The notes beneath the pieces were generated by a model that worked only from the letters and a program-made list of their open reading frames with translations, did not search any database and had not been told where the DNA came from. Both the position numbers and the translations under genes were made by a program. A stretch of 64,000 nt of DNA from Oscillospiraceae bacterium. Its GTDB lineage: Bacteria; Bacillota; Clostridia; Oscillospirales; Oscillospiraceae. The stretch is taken from the NCBI GenBank assembly GCA_015068245.1, contig SVKU01000011.1:1-64000 (forward strand), in the 5' to 3' direction. Below, one piece after another: positions 16,863 through 25,321 of this stretch. Position 1 is the first letter of the stretch. The number at the start of each line of letters is the position of its first letter.

Positions 16863-17444
16863 CTAAAACTCTCTGAGCACCATCTTGACTTTACCAAGAA
16901 TAACAGCCTCTCTTGCATCGATAGGTTCATAGGCTTCGTTTTCCGGCAGCAGCCAGGGCATACCGTCGATGGTTTTGAATCGTTTGACGGTGGCTTCCTC
17001 GCCGATAAGGGCAACGACGATTGTTCCGTTGTCTGCAAAGGATTGCTGACGTACAACGACTTTGTCCCCATCGAGGATACCGGCGTTTATCATAGAGTCT
17101 CCCCGTACACGAAGGGCAAAGTATTCGCCATCGTCGGGAGTTTCGTAGGGCAGGTATCCTTCAAGCTGCTCAACGGCAAGAATGGGCATACCGGCCGTAA
17201 CAGTGCCAACGATAGGGATACCTTTACGGGGTTTTTCCACAAGACGAATGGCACGGTTCTTTGAGCCTTCTCTTGTAATAAGGCCATGCTTTTCAAGGGT
17301 GTTGAGATGAAGCTGGGCTGTGGACGGAGAATTAAGCCCCAGCTGAGAGCAAATTTCGCGAACGGTTGGAGGAAATCCGTTTTCATCAATGCATCTGACG
17401 ATGCAGTCATACACCGCTTTTTGTTTATCGGTCAAAGGTTTCAA
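16863..17444 (-). CDS. lexA: LexA repressor
   Basis: A 193-aa SOS repressor with an N-terminal winged helix-turn-helix (about 1-68; FPPTVREICSQLGLNSPSTAQLHL). The C-terminal S24 autoprotease domain has the Ala84-Gly85 cleavage site, catalytic Ser117 (GDSM) and Lys154. It represses DNA-damage genes until RecA-stimulated self-cleavage. TTG start with GGGGTGAT upstream. An SOS box overlaps its own -35, showing autoregulation. Divergent from xpaC-telA. Confidence 0.95.
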   Translation of the reverse strand: MKPLTDKQKAVYDCIVRCIDENGFPPTVREICSQLGLNSPSTAQLHLNTLEKHGLITREGSKNRAIRLVEKPRKGIPIVGTVTAGMPILAVEQLEGYLPYETPDDGEYFALRVRGDSMINAGILDGDKVVVRQQSFADNGTIVVALIGEEATVKRFKTIDGMPWLLPENEAYEPIDAREAVILGKVKMVLREF

Positions 17445-17490
17445 AAAATCACCCCATAATTCAGATAACAGTTATCCGGTTTACAGACAC

Positions 17491-17519
17491 AGTATATCAC
17501 ACTCACATTTGAAATGCAA
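17491..17519 (-). promoter_or_regulatory. lexA promoter
   Basis: On the minus strand TTGCAT, 17 bp, TATACT. The -35 lies inside the SOS box. Confidence 0.7.
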
Positions 17520-17530
17520 ACATTTGTTCG
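17516..17530. promoter_or_regulatory. LexA operator (SOS box)
   Basis: On the minus strand CGAACAAATGTTTGC, matching the Gram-positive consensus CGAAC-RNRY-GTTYG, overlapping the lexA -35. Confidence 0.9.
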
Positions 17531-17604
17531 TAAATTGATTCAAAAATTTTCCCTTTCTATTGACACTGTTTTTTCATAGTAATAAAATATATATAAGCAG
17601 CTCA

Positions 17605-17633
17605 TTGACAACAAGGAAATAATACTGTACAAT
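17605..17633 (+). promoter_or_regulatory. xpaC-telA promoter
   Basis: TTGACA, 17 bp, TACAAT (6/6 and 5/6), about 40 bp before xpaC. The SOS box lies 75 bp upstream, too far to repress this promoter directly in the usual way. Confidence 0.8.
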
Positions 17634-17672
17634 GTTTGTAAATATAATTTACCATAACAAAGGATGGTCGTG

Positions 17673-18305
17673 TTGAAAGAAAAACGCATACCCTCAGTGG
17701 TTCCCATATATTCGGCTGCCATAGCGTGGCTCGCATACGCCATGGTCTTCCCTCTTTACAGACTGTGGCATTTTATCGTCTGCGCCGTATTCACGGTTTT
17801 GGTGTTTCTGCTTATGAAACGGCTTTTCCCGGGAAAAGTAGTAAAGGTAAAGGTTCCCGATCCTCCCGCTCCCACCACCGGCAACCCGGAACTGGATAAA
17901 ATGATAGCCGACGGCAAGGCTGCCATGGAACAGATGCGCAAGCTGAACGAAGCCATCGAAAACCCTGTTATCAGCGGTCAGATAAACGAACTGGAGCGGC
18001 TCAGCGGCAGGATCTTCGATGCCGTTAAGCAGGAACCCAAAAAACTTGGCGAAATACGCTCCTTTATGAATTACTATCTTCCCACCACTATCAGGCTGCT
18101 GTCCGGCTATGACAAGCTGGTTCGTCAGGGTCAGGCAGGCGAAAATGTGGAAGCCACCAAGGCAAAGATAGAAAACGTCATGGAAACCATTGTCACCGCT
18201 TACCGCAAACTGTTGGACAGCCTGTTTGCTGCCGATGCCATTGATATTACTGCCGATATCAAGGTGCTGGAAACCATGATGGAAAAAGACGGGCTCACAA
18301 ATTAA
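17673..18305 (+). CDS. xpaC: XpaC-like 5-bromo-4-chloroindolyl phosphate hydrolysis family protein
   Basis: About 210 aa. Two short membrane helices at the N-terminus (about 10-28 and 30-48) are followed by a cytoplasmic helical domain with NPELDKMIADGKAAMEQMRKL and IRSFMNYYLPTTIRLL, typical of the XpaC family that pairs with TelA. The biochemical role is poorly known. TTG start (MKEKRIPSVV) chosen because AAAGGATGG precedes it; an ATG three codons earlier sits in that Shine-Dalgarno. Its stop codon lies inside the left arm of a heptad element. Confidence 0.75.
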   Translation: MKEKRIPSVVPIYSAAIAWLAYAMVFPLYRLWHFIVCAVFTVLVFLLMKRLFPGKVVKVKVPDPPAPTTGNPELDKMIADGKAAMEQMRKLNEAIENPVISGQINELERLSGRIFDAVKQEPKKLGEIRSFMNYYLPTTIRLLSGYDKLVRQGQAGENVEATKAKIENVMETIVTAYRKLLDSLFAADAIDITADIKVLETMMEKDGLTN

Positions 18306-18425
18306 TAATTGAAAATTAATAATTAATATTCACATTCTGTTAAGGCGATGGTTTTTTTCAAAACCGTCAGCAAATCAGATGATTTGCTGACTCGACAATT
18401 ATTAATTATTAACTATTAATTATTA
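18301..18425. repeat. AT-rich heptad-repeat inverted-arm element
   Basis: Left arm units AATTAAT AATTGAA AATTAAT AATTAAT; right arm AATTATT AATTATT AACTATT AATTATT. The intervening sequence contains a hairpin AAATCAGATGATTTG. The left arm begins at the xpaC stop codon. Confidence 0.75.
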
Positions 18426-18474
18426 TTTTCACACACTCAAAGATGACCGAATATTCTTCGAAAGGAACGTAAAT

Positions 18475-19602
18475 ATGTCTGACTTCACAAAATTTAATCT
18501 TACCCTCGATCCCTTCGGCGAAGAAGCCAATAAAACCGAGGAAGCTGTTAACGAAATCGTCCCCGTAACCGTGGAGGAAACTCCTCTGACTGCCGAGGAA
18601 CAGGCAGCGGTAGACAGCTTTTCACAGAAAATTGACCTGACCGACAGCACCATGATCCTTCAGTATGGTGCAGGTGCCCAGAAGAACATTGCCGACTTCT
18701 CCGCCGGTGCTCTGGAAAGCGTAAAAACCAAGGATATGGGCGAGATCGGCGACATGATCTCCGGCCTGGTGGTGGAACTGAAATCCTTCGATGCCGAGGA
18801 AGAGCGCAAGGGTCTGCTGGGTCTTTTCCAGAAAGGCAGCCGCAAACTGGAAGTCATGAAAGCCAAATACGGCAAGGTCGAAGCCAACGTGGACCGTATC
18901 GCCGGTCAGCTTGAAGATCATCAGGTGGTGCTTTTGAAAGACATCGCTGTACTGGATCAGCTGTATGACAAAAACCTGGACTACTTCAAGCAGCTTTCAA
19001 TGTACATTCTGGCAGGCAAAAAAACTCTTGAACGTGAACGTGCCACGACCCTTGCCGAAATGCAGCAGAAAGCTCAGACCACCGGTCTTGCAGAAGATGC
19101 TCAGGCCGCCAACGACTATGCAAACCAGTGCCTGCGATTTGAGAAAAAGCTCCACGATCTGGAACTGACCCGAATGATATCCATTCAGATGGGTCCCCAG
19201 ATACGCCTTATTCAGAACAACGACAGCATGCTGGTTGAGAAGATCCAGTCTTCCCTCAACAACACCATTCCCCTTTGGAAAAGCCAGATGGTGCTGGCTC
19301 TCGGCCTTGAACATTCCCGCCAGGCTCTGGAAGCTCAGCGTGAGGTCACCGATCTGACCAATCAGCTTCTTAAGAAGAATGCCGATGCTCTGCGCCTTGG
19401 CACCGTTGAAACAGCAAAGGAATCCGAGCGTTCCATCGTGGATATGGAAACTTTGCAGCACACCAACCAAAGCCTTATCTCCACTTTGGACGAAGTTCTT
19501 CAGATACAGAAAGACGGCGCTCAGAAACGCCGTGATGCAGAGGCTGAGCTTGGACGAATTGAAGGCGAGCTGAAACAGAAATTGCTGACAATTAATAATT
19601 AA
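18475..19602 (+). CDS. telA: toxic anion resistance protein TelA family
   Basis: A 375-aa soluble, highly helical protein of the TelA/KlaA family, named from tellurite resistance and widespread with XpaC. Signatures include GLFQKGSRKLEVMKAKY, IRLIQNNDSMLVEKIQSS and TVETAKESERSIVDMETLQ. The N-terminal 50 residues are acidic and low in structure. ATG with GAAAGGAACG upstream. It follows xpaC across a 170-bp heptad element but shares direction and probably transcript. Its last codons (TINN, stop) are written by the next heptad arm. Confidence 0.88.
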   Translation: MSDFTKFNLTLDPFGEEANKTEEAVNEIVPVTVEETPLTAEEQAAVDSFSQKIDLTDSTMILQYGAGAQKNIADFSAGALESVKTKDMGEIGDMISGLVVELKSFDAEEERKGLLGLFQKGSRKLEVMKAKYGKVEANVDRIAGQLEDHQVVLLKDIAVLDQLYDKNLDYFKQLSMYILAGKKTLERERATTLAEMQQKAQTTGLAEDAQAANDYANQCLRFEKKLHDLELTRMISIQMGPQIRLIQNNDSMLVEKIQSSLNNTIPLWKSQMVLALGLEHSRQALEAQREVTDLTNQLLKKNADALRLGTVETAKESERSIVDMETLQHTNQSLISTLDEVLQIQKDGAQKRRDAEAELGRIEGELKQKLLTINN

Positions 19603-19713
19603 AAATTAATAATTAATATTCTTATAAAACAATGGTCTTATCAGAATCATCAAAAAATCAGATGATTTGCTGATTCATCAACTATTAATTGTTAACTATT
19701 AATTATTAATTAA
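19589..19713. repeat. AT-rich heptad-repeat inverted-arm element
   Basis: Left arm AATTAAT AATTAAA AATTAAT AATTAAT; right arm ATTAATT GTTAACT ATTAATT ATTAATT. It has a central AAATCAGATGATTTGCTGA hairpin like that of the element at 18301. The left arm overlaps the last codons of telA. Confidence 0.75.
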
Positions 19714-19769
19714 TATACGCGTTCAGTAGAATCTTCGTAATATCTTTATCCAAGAAAGGACTATATACC

Positions 19770-20330
19770 GTGTCCAAATTTCTGAAAAAACGTTCCGGAG
19801 CAATCGTTGTTCTCATATTGGTCATTGTTCTGTCCACCGTTTTCAGTGCCCACAGAAGCCTGAAGGCAGAACGGGCAGAAATCGAATCCATGCTGGTAAC
19901 AGGCGTTGACGGAAAAGGCTTTGGCATAAACGGAGATATTGAAAAACGGGTGGATTACAGCCGCAACCTTGTAAAGATCGCCCGGGACTATCCCGACCTG
20001 GACGACGAGTGCGAAGCTGTTGCCGATGCCTGCGATGCTCTGACAAAGCGTGACGGCGGTGCTTCCGAAGCTTATACTCTCAACAAGCAGCTTTCCGATA
20101 CTGTGGAAAATCTTTATCTTTCAATGTCTGACCTGACTCTGACCGAGAAGGACGAGCAGTACCGGCAGGAGCTTTATGCCAACATTCTCTCCCGAAACGA
20201 CACGATCACAAATGAAGCCGCTAAATACAACAAGCTGGCTCTGGAATTCAACAACGATACTCTGGGAACATTCCCGGCAAACATTCTGCGGCTGCCTGCT
20301 TTTATAGCCGAATGCGAGTTGTTTGCGTAA
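19770..20330 (+). CDS. LemA-family membrane protein
   Basis: A 186-aa protein with a single N-terminal membrane helix (about residues 8-27) and a helical extracytoplasmic domain. The C-terminal YNKLALEFNNDTLGTFPANI resembles the LemA signature (YN..v..FP.nl). GTG start with AAAGGAC upstream. The stop is 9 bp from the TPM-domain gene, an association common in bacteria where LemA and TPM proteins are co-encoded. The molecular role is unclear. The heptapeptide region 35-60 lacks the usual LemA R-rich segment, so it is a divergent member. Confidence 0.7.
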   Translation: MSKFLKKRSGAIVVLILVIVLSTVFSAHRSLKAERAEIESMLVTGVDGKGFGINGDIEKRVDYSRNLVKIARDYPDLDDECEAVADACDALTKRDGGASEAYTLNKQLSDTVENLYLSMSDLTLTEKDEQYRQELYANILSRNDTITNEAAKYNKLALEFNNDTLGTFPANILRLPAFIAECELFA

Positions 20331-20339
20331 ACTGAGCCT

Positions 20340-21224
20340 ATGAAAAAAATTACTTCTCTGATTCTTATTCTGATTTTATCTCTCAGCCTGTCTTTCACAG
20401 TTTTGGCGTCTACCGATGTGGTGGAGCCTACGGAGACTTTTTACGTTGCCGACTATGCAAACGTGCTGACACCCAAAACAGAAGAATATATCATCAGACG
20501 CAATGAGGAACTTTATGCATCCTGCGGCGGTCAGTTCTGCGTGGTCACTATAGATTTTCTGAACGACCTGGACGCAGAGCAGTATTCTTATGCCCTTTTC
20601 AATGAATGGGAGATCGGCAGCAGCGAGCACAACAACGGCTGCCTGCTGCTGATGGTGGTGGCGGAGGACAAATACTGGATGTCCTGCGGCGCAGGTATCG
20701 AAGACGTTTTTACCGCAGGCAAGATGAACACCATTCTTATGAATGAATTTGAAGATGATTTCCTGGCAGGCAGTTATGATGTGGCAGCCGTCAAAACCAC
20801 CAACGCCGTTATGGACTGGTACGAGAGCTATTACAGCGATGCACCGTCAACCCTTTACCCCGACGGCGGCACATACGAAAGCTACGAAACTTACGATGTG
20901 GGATACCGCGGCGGATTCATATCTTTCAGAACCATAATAAAAGTTATCTTTATTGCCGCTGTTCTCATCTTTATCTTCGGCGGAAAAAATAAAACTTCCC
21001 GAACCTCTTCCCGACGCAGCAGCAATCTTCCGTTCTGGCTGTTCATGTCGTCAATGAACAATTCAGCCAGACGAAACAGATATCATCATACGACCCACCG
21101 AACAACATACCGTCCCCCAACCGGCGGTTTCAGAAGCTCCGGCGGCGGATTCCGTTCCGGTGGCAGCAGCTTCCGCAGCGGCGGCGGCGGGTTCGGACGC
21201 GGCGGCGGTGCAGGAAGGAAATAA
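20340..21224 (+). CDS. TPM-domain membrane protein
   Basis: A 294-aa protein. A signal peptide (about 1-22, cleavage near VLAS) is followed by a TPM domain (about 30-165; FYVADYANVLTP, NNGCLLLMVV, CGAGIEDVFTAGKMNTIL). A membrane helix is at about 197-215 and a Ser/Gly/Arg-rich tail of repeated F-R-S-G-G-G units ends the protein. TPM proteins are implicated in membrane protein turnover and photosystem repair in other organisms; here the partner is LemA. Terminated by a strong hairpin. The ATG has a weak Shine-Dalgarno, suggesting coupling to lemA. Confidence 0.8.
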   Translation: MKKITSLILILILSLSLSFTVLASTDVVEPTETFYVADYANVLTPKTEEYIIRRNEELYASCGGQFCVVTIDFLNDLDAEQYSYALFNEWEIGSSEHNNGCLLLMVVAEDKYWMSCGAGIEDVFTAGKMNTILMNEFEDDFLAGSYDVAAVKTTNAVMDWYESYYSDAPSTLYPDGGTYESYETYDVGYRGGFISFRTIIKVIFIAAVLIFIFGGKNKTSRTSSRRSSNLPFWLFMSSMNNSARRNRYHHTTHRTTYRPPTGGFRSSGGGFRSGGSSFRSGGGGFGRGGGAGRK

Positions 21225-21254
21225 AAAAGCTGTGGGAAACCACAGCTTTTTTAG
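21225..21254 (+). terminator. intrinsic terminator of the LemA-TPM operon
   Basis: AAAAAAGCTGTGG-gaaa-CCACAGCTTTTTT. Confidence 0.9.
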
Positions 21255-21381
21255 GGATTAGGGATTAGGATTTAGGGATTAGGGATAGGAGTTGGCAAAT
21301 CAAGGATTTGCCAACATATTAAAATATCGCCGCAGGCGATACTTATCCCTAATTCCTAGCCCCTAACCCCTAATCCCTATG
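21251..21381. repeat. heptad-repeat inverted-arm element
   Basis: Left arm GGGATTA GGGATTA GGATTTA GGGATTA GGGATAG; right arm CCCTAAT TCCTAGC CCCTAAC CCCTAAT CCCTA. The loop holds an AAATCAAGGATTTG-type palindrome. It lies between two convergent terminators. Confidence 0.75.
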
Positions 21382-21384
21382 TAA

Positions 21385-21419
21385 AAAAACGGCTCCTTTC
21401 GGAGCCGTTTTTTACATAC
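21385..21419 (-). terminator. mnmG terminator (bidirectional)
   Basis: AAAAAACGGCTCC-tttc-GGAGCCGTTTTTT, overlapping the end of mnmG. Confidence 0.9.
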
Positions 21420-23274
21420 TTAGATACACCAGCAGGGCTGCCATGTCGGCAGGGCTTACGCCGGATATACGGGACGCCTGACCTACGTTGGCAGGCTTTA
21501 CCCGATTCAGCTTCTGGCGGGCTTCCAACCGAAGTCCTTTTACTTCTTCGTAATCCAGATCCTGCGGCAGCGGATGCGCCTCATATTTGGCAAACTGCTC
21601 AACCTGTTTCAGCTGGCGGTTGATATAACCCTCATACTTTACAGATATTTCTACCTGCTCTGTTACATCATCGGGCAGCTGTGGTCTGTCTTTGTCAAAG
21701 GGTTCAAGCGATTTGTAATCCAGCTGAGGACGTTTCAGAAGATCAACCAACCTTGCACCGTTTTTTATTTCAACGGTATTACGTTCAACCAAAAAACTGT
21801 TCAGCTCTTCGGTTGCGGCAACGCCCTGGCTGTTCAATCGCTTGATCTCCCGATCCACAAGACGATATTTTTCCTGAACACGGTCGTATCTATCCTGACT
21901 TACAAGACCGATTTCTAAACCTTTGCCGCAAAGTCTTTGGTCTGCATTGTCCTGCCGGAGCAGCAGACGATACTCGGTTCGGGAAGTCATCATTCGGTAG
22001 GGCTCGTTGGTTCCTTTTGTCACAAGATCATCAATAAGTGCGCCGATATAAGCCTCACTGCGGCTCAGTATAAACGGCTCTTTTTCAAGGATTTTGTGCG
22101 CCGCATTGACACCTGCCATAAAGCCCTGAACAGCGGCCTCCTCATAACCTGAGCTGCCGTTGAACTGACCGGCACCGTAAAGCCCGGATATCTTTTTTGT
22201 TTCCAAAGTCGGGTACAGTTCCAGCGGGTCAACGCAGTCGTATTCTATAGCGTAGGCAGGTCTGGTTACCTCCGCATTTTCCAGCCCGGGTATGGTATGC
22301 AGCATCTGCAGCTGAACGTCCTCCGGCAGAGATGACGAAAATCCCTGAATATAAAGTTCTTCCGTGTTTTCGCCCATAGGCTCCACAAAAAGCTGATGTC
22401 TGTTTTTATCGGCAAATCTGACAACCTTGTCTTCTATGGAAGGACAGTAACGAGGACCAACTCCTTCTATCACTCCGGAAAACAGGGGTGAACGATGCAG
22501 GTTGGCACGAATTATTTCGTGAGTTTTTTCGTTAGTGTATGTCAGATAACACACGGCCTTGTTTTTAAGGGCGTGAGTAGTTTCAAAGGAAAAGGGTTCC
22601 GGGTTTTCGTCACCGGGCTGGATCTCCATTTTCGAAAAATCCACGCTTCGGCGGTTGACTCTGGGCGGAGTTCCGGTTTTGAATCTGCGCAGAGACAGAC
22701 CAAGAGAAGTAAGGCTTTCGGTCAAGCTGTTTGCAGCCTGCATACCGTCAGGACCGCCTGCAATGGCACTGTCACCGATAATTATTTTGCCCCTGAGATA
22801 TGTTCCGGTGCAGATAATTGCGGCTTTTACGGTAAATACTGCCCCCAGAGAGGTCACAACAGCGGTTACGGCACCGTTTTCCGCTCTGACTTCTGTTACC
22901 TCAGCCTGCTTGACAAACAGATTTTCCTGAGTTTCAAGAGTGTGCTTCATTACCTCCTGGTATCTTCGGCGGTCAGCCTGAGCACGCAGGGAGTGAACGG
23001 CAGGACCCTTGCCACGGTTCAGCATTCGATACTGAATACAAGCCTTGTCGGCAGCTTTTGCCATTTCACCGCCAAGAGCGTCCAGTTCACGGACAAGCTG
23101 ACCTTTGCCGGTGCCGCCAACGGCGGGATTACATGGCATATTGCCCACGGCATCAAGGTTTACGGTAAAGCAAAGGGTTTTAAGACCCAGTCTGGCGCAT
23201 GCCAAAGCTGCCTCAATACCTGCGTGACCTGCTCCGACAACGGCTATATCATAATTTCCGGCGGAATATTCCAT
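21412..23274 (-). CDS. mnmG: tRNA uridine-5-carboxymethylaminomethyl synthesis enzyme MnmG (GidA)
   Basis: A 620-aa FAD-binding enzyme that, with MnmE, modifies U34 of tRNAs reading split codon boxes. The Rossmann motif [19 protein letters not shown] is near the N-terminus, followed by the GidA signatures [17 protein letters not shown] and [10 protein letters not shown], a central [15 protein letters not shown], and the C-terminal helical domain [17 protein letters not shown]. The ATG (MEYSAGNYD) is preferred over a start 16 codons upstream because of AAAGGACA spacing and family alignment. It sits next to dnaA, a conserved origin-proximal position, but without mnmE beside it. Confidence 0.95.
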   Translation of the reverse strand: MEYSAGNYDIAVVGAGHAGIEAALACARLGLKTLCFTVNLDAVGNMPCNPAVGGTGKGQLVRELDALGGEMAKAADKACIQYRMLNRGKGPAVHSLRAQADRRRYQEVMKHTLETQENLFVKQAEVTEVRAENGAVTAVVTSLGAVFTVKAAIICTGTYLRGKIIIGDSAIAGGPDGMQAANSLTESLTSLGLSLRRFKTGTPPRVNRRSVDFSKMEIQPGDENPEPFSFETTHALKNKAVCYLTYTNEKTHEIIRANLHRSPLFSGVIEGVGPRYCPSIEDKVVRFADKNRHQLFVEPMGENTEELYIQGFSSSLPEDVQLQMLHTIPGLENAEVTRPAYAIEYDCVDPLELYPTLETKKISGLYGAGQFNGSSGYEEAAVQGFMAGVNAAHKILEKEPFILSRSEAYIGALIDDLVTKGTNEPYRMMTSRTEYRLLLRQDNADQRLCGKGLEIGLVSQDRYDRVQEKYRLVDREIKRLNSQGVAATEELNSFLVERNTVEIKNGARLVDLLKRPQLDYKSLEPFDKDRPQLPDDVTEQVEISVKYEGYINRQLKQVEQFAKYEAHPLPQDLDYEEVKGLRLEARQKLNRVKPANVGQASRISGVSPADMAALLVYLSM

Positions 23275-23520
23275 GGAAATGTGTCCTTTCTTTCGTATGT
23301 TCTCAAAAATACATTTTATCAAATGGACGATAGGTGGTCAAGTATGTTATAGGAAGCAGTCTCCTTTGAATTTGAATCAATGATCTTAACAAAAATAAAG
23401 CTTGTTTTCGCAATTCTTAGCAATGTTCAAAATAAAAGCAAATATCAAATGATATGTGAATATTCCGTACTGCTCCCTGATCCCTGACCTCTGACACCTA
23501 CTATATTATTAAAGAATTCC
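23275..23520. other. mnmG-dnaA divergent gap
   Basis: AT-rich, no gene. It contains one arm of a heptad element at 23469-23502 (TGCTCCC TGATCCC TGACCTC TGACACC). No TTATNCACA DnaA box was seen here, unlike the region after dnaA. Confidence 0.5.
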
Positions 23521-23549
23521 TTGCTTTAACCCCGAAAATATGGTATGAT
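23521..23549 (+). promoter_or_regulatory. dnaA promoter
   Basis: TTGCTT, 17 bp, TATGAT with extended -10 TGG, 34 bp before the TTG start. Confidence 0.55.
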
Positions 23550-23582
23550 AACATGTGACGAAATATTGAAAAGAAAGAGGGA

Positions 23583-24902
23583 TTGAAATTGAATACTGCG
23601 CATCAGGTATGGCAGATGGTCATGAAAATCATAGAGCGCGATATGACCGCCACCACCATCAACGCATGGTTCGACGATGCCGAGCCTGTATCCCTGACCG
23701 AGACCACTCTGACCATATACTCCCCCACCGAATACAAGCGGCTCATTATTGATTCCCGTTACAAAACCGCTCTTTGCAACGCTCTTTATGAGATATTTTC
23801 CATGAAAATGAATGTTGTGGTGGTGGATAATATCCCTGATCCGAATATTGCCGATCGCAAGGCCGATATTATCGACATGAACGCAGGCTACACCTTCGAC
23901 AGCTTTATCGTCGGCCGTTCCAACAAATATGCCCATGCCGCAGCCATGAGCGTTGCCGAACAGCCCGGTTCGGAATACAATCCCCTCTTTATATACGGCG
24001 AATCCGGACTTGGCAAAACTCATCTGCTGTTTGCCATCGGAAACGAGGTTCGCCGCAATCACCCCGACTATACCATTCTTTACATCAAGGGTGACGATTT
24101 TATCAACGAGCACGTTGAATCCATTCGCAACAAAACAACCGCAGAGTTCCGTGCAAAATACCGCAACTGCGACCTTTTCCTGGTAGATGATATCCAGTTT
24201 ATCGCACGAATGGACAACGTCCAGACAGAATTTTTCCATACTTTCGACACCCTGACCAGCTATGGAAAACAGATAGTCATAACCTCTGACCGTCCGCCCA
24301 AGGAAATGCCCACATTGACCGACAGACTTCGCACCCGTTTTGAGTGGGGGCTTCTTACGGAAATAACCAAGCCCGACCACGAAACCCGTATGGCTATAAT
24401 CAAAAGCAAAGCTATGGGCTCCGGCCTCAGTCTGTCTGATTCCGTGATTGATTATCTGGCAGAAACCATTACCAACAATATCCGTCAGCTTGAAGGCGCA
24501 GTCAATAAAATTGCAGCCCAGAGCAAGCTGGCAGGTGAAATGCCGGACGATTCTTCCATTTCCATTGCTATCCGTGATCTTTACAAAGACAGCGAGGAAC
24601 GGCTGCCTACCGCCAGCCTTATAGTCTCCGAAACCTGCAAGTTTTTCAATATCGACGAAAAAGCCATCAAAGGCTCCGGCAGATCGCTGGATAAGAAGAA
24701 TCCCCGCCATATTGCCATGTATCTTATGCGGTCAATGACAAACATGAGCTATGAAGCTATAGGCAAGGAATTCGGCGGCAAAGATCATACTACAGTTATC
24801 AACGCTGTCCGCCGCATTGAAGACGCCATCAACTCTCCCGGTGAAATAACAGATGCCGTCAGAGATATTACGGCGAGCATAAATTACAGATTAGAAAACT
24901 AA
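23583..24902 (+). CDS. dnaA: chromosomal replication initiator DnaA
   Basis: A 439-aa AAA+ initiator. The N-terminal domain I (about 1-85) is followed by a short linker, then the ATPase with Walker A GESGLGKTHLL, Walker B FLVDDIQF and sensor/arginine-finger TDRLRTRFEWGL. Domain IV has the DnaA-box-binding signature DHTTVINAVRRIEDAI. Start TTG (MKLNTAHQVWQ) preceded by AAAGAGGG. The following 419-bp gap carries DnaA-box-like sites and a DnaA-trio, so oriC is downstream of this gene. Confidence 0.97.
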   Translation: MKLNTAHQVWQMVMKIIERDMTATTINAWFDDAEPVSLTETTLTIYSPTEYKRLIIDSRYKTALCNALYEIFSMKMNVVVVDNIPDPNIADRKADIIDMNAGYTFDSFIVGRSNKYAHAAAMSVAEQPGSEYNPLFIYGESGLGKTHLLFAIGNEVRRNHPDYTILYIKGDDFINEHVESIRNKTTAEFRAKYRNCDLFLVDDIQFIARMDNVQTEFFHTFDTLTSYGKQIVITSDRPPKEMPTLTDRLRTRFEWGLLTEITKPDHETRMAIIKSKAMGSGLSLSDSVIDYLAETITNNIRQLEGAVNKIAAQSKLAGEMPDDSSISIAIRDLYKDSEERLPTASLIVSETCKFFNIDEKAIKGSGRSLDKKNPRHIAMYLMRSMTNMSYEAIGKEFGGKDHTTVINAVRRIEDAINSPGEITDAVRDITASINYRLEN

Positions 24903-24918
24903 GTTTTCTAATCTGTAA

Positions 24919-24987
24919 TAGGGATAAGCGTTTAGGATTTAGATATTAGGGATACTCCCCTTGATCATATATCCTAACCCCTAAATA
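24919..24987. repeat. heptad-repeat element at left edge of oriC
   Basis: GGGATAA GCGTTTA GGATTTA GATATTA GGGATAC on the left; TATCCTA ACCCCTA AATAA in opposite orientation on the right. Confidence 0.65.
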
Positions 24988-25147
24988 ATAATCCACAACC
25001 TGTTGGGGATAAACATTTTTCCACCGGTTGATAACTGCGTTTTTTACCTCATTTTTCTTTTCCACTTATTTCCTGCGGAAAACCATCTTTTTTCTCCACA
25101 TATTTCCCACAACCGCAAACCCCTGTATTTTCAAGGGTTTGACACCC

Positions 25148-25186
25148 TTTTCCACAATCCACCGCTTCTACTACTGTTACTACTAA
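25148..25186 (+). promoter_or_regulatory. DnaA box followed by DnaA-trio (basal unwinding element)
   Basis: TTTTCCACA at 25148, then a GC-containing spacer, then TACTACTGTTACTACTAA at 25169-25186, a run of TAC-type triplets like the DnaA-trios of Bacillus subtilis oriC, then an AT-rich tract. Confidence 0.75.
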
Positions 25187-25228
25187 AACACTTATATATT
25201 TCTCTTATATATGATGAACAAGGCGTCA

Positions 25229-25308
25229 GTTTAAAGGTTAAATTTATTGAGCAAATGCCCATAAGTTTCCTATAACCTTAAACCTTGCCCCTTAAACCTT
25301 TATTAAAT
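25229..25308. repeat. heptad-repeat element at right edge of oriC
   Basis: Right arm ACCTTAA ACCTTGC CCCTTAA ACCTTTA; left arm a short TTAAAGGTTAAAT. It ends just before the dnaN Shine-Dalgarno. Confidence 0.6.
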
Positions 25309-25321
25309 CTGGAGGTTCGAA

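Larger units (their letters stand above)
24903..25321. other. oriC: probable oriC (dnaA-dnaN intergenic region)
   Basis: A 419-bp gap with several near-matches to TTATCCACA: TAATCCACA (24989-24997), TTATCCCCA on the minus strand (25004-25012), TTTTCCACA (25148-25156), plus TTTTTCCACC, TTTCCACTT and CTCCACATA. A pyrimidine/TAC-rich block and an A/T-rich unwinding stretch TTATATATTTCTCTTATATATG follow. Heptad elements occupy both margins. Confidence 0.8.

Noticed and set aside
17516-17633. SOS control of xpaC-telA
   Set aside because: The LexA box overlaps the lexA -35 and lies 75 bp upstream of the xpaC -35, so only lexA autoregulation is supported.
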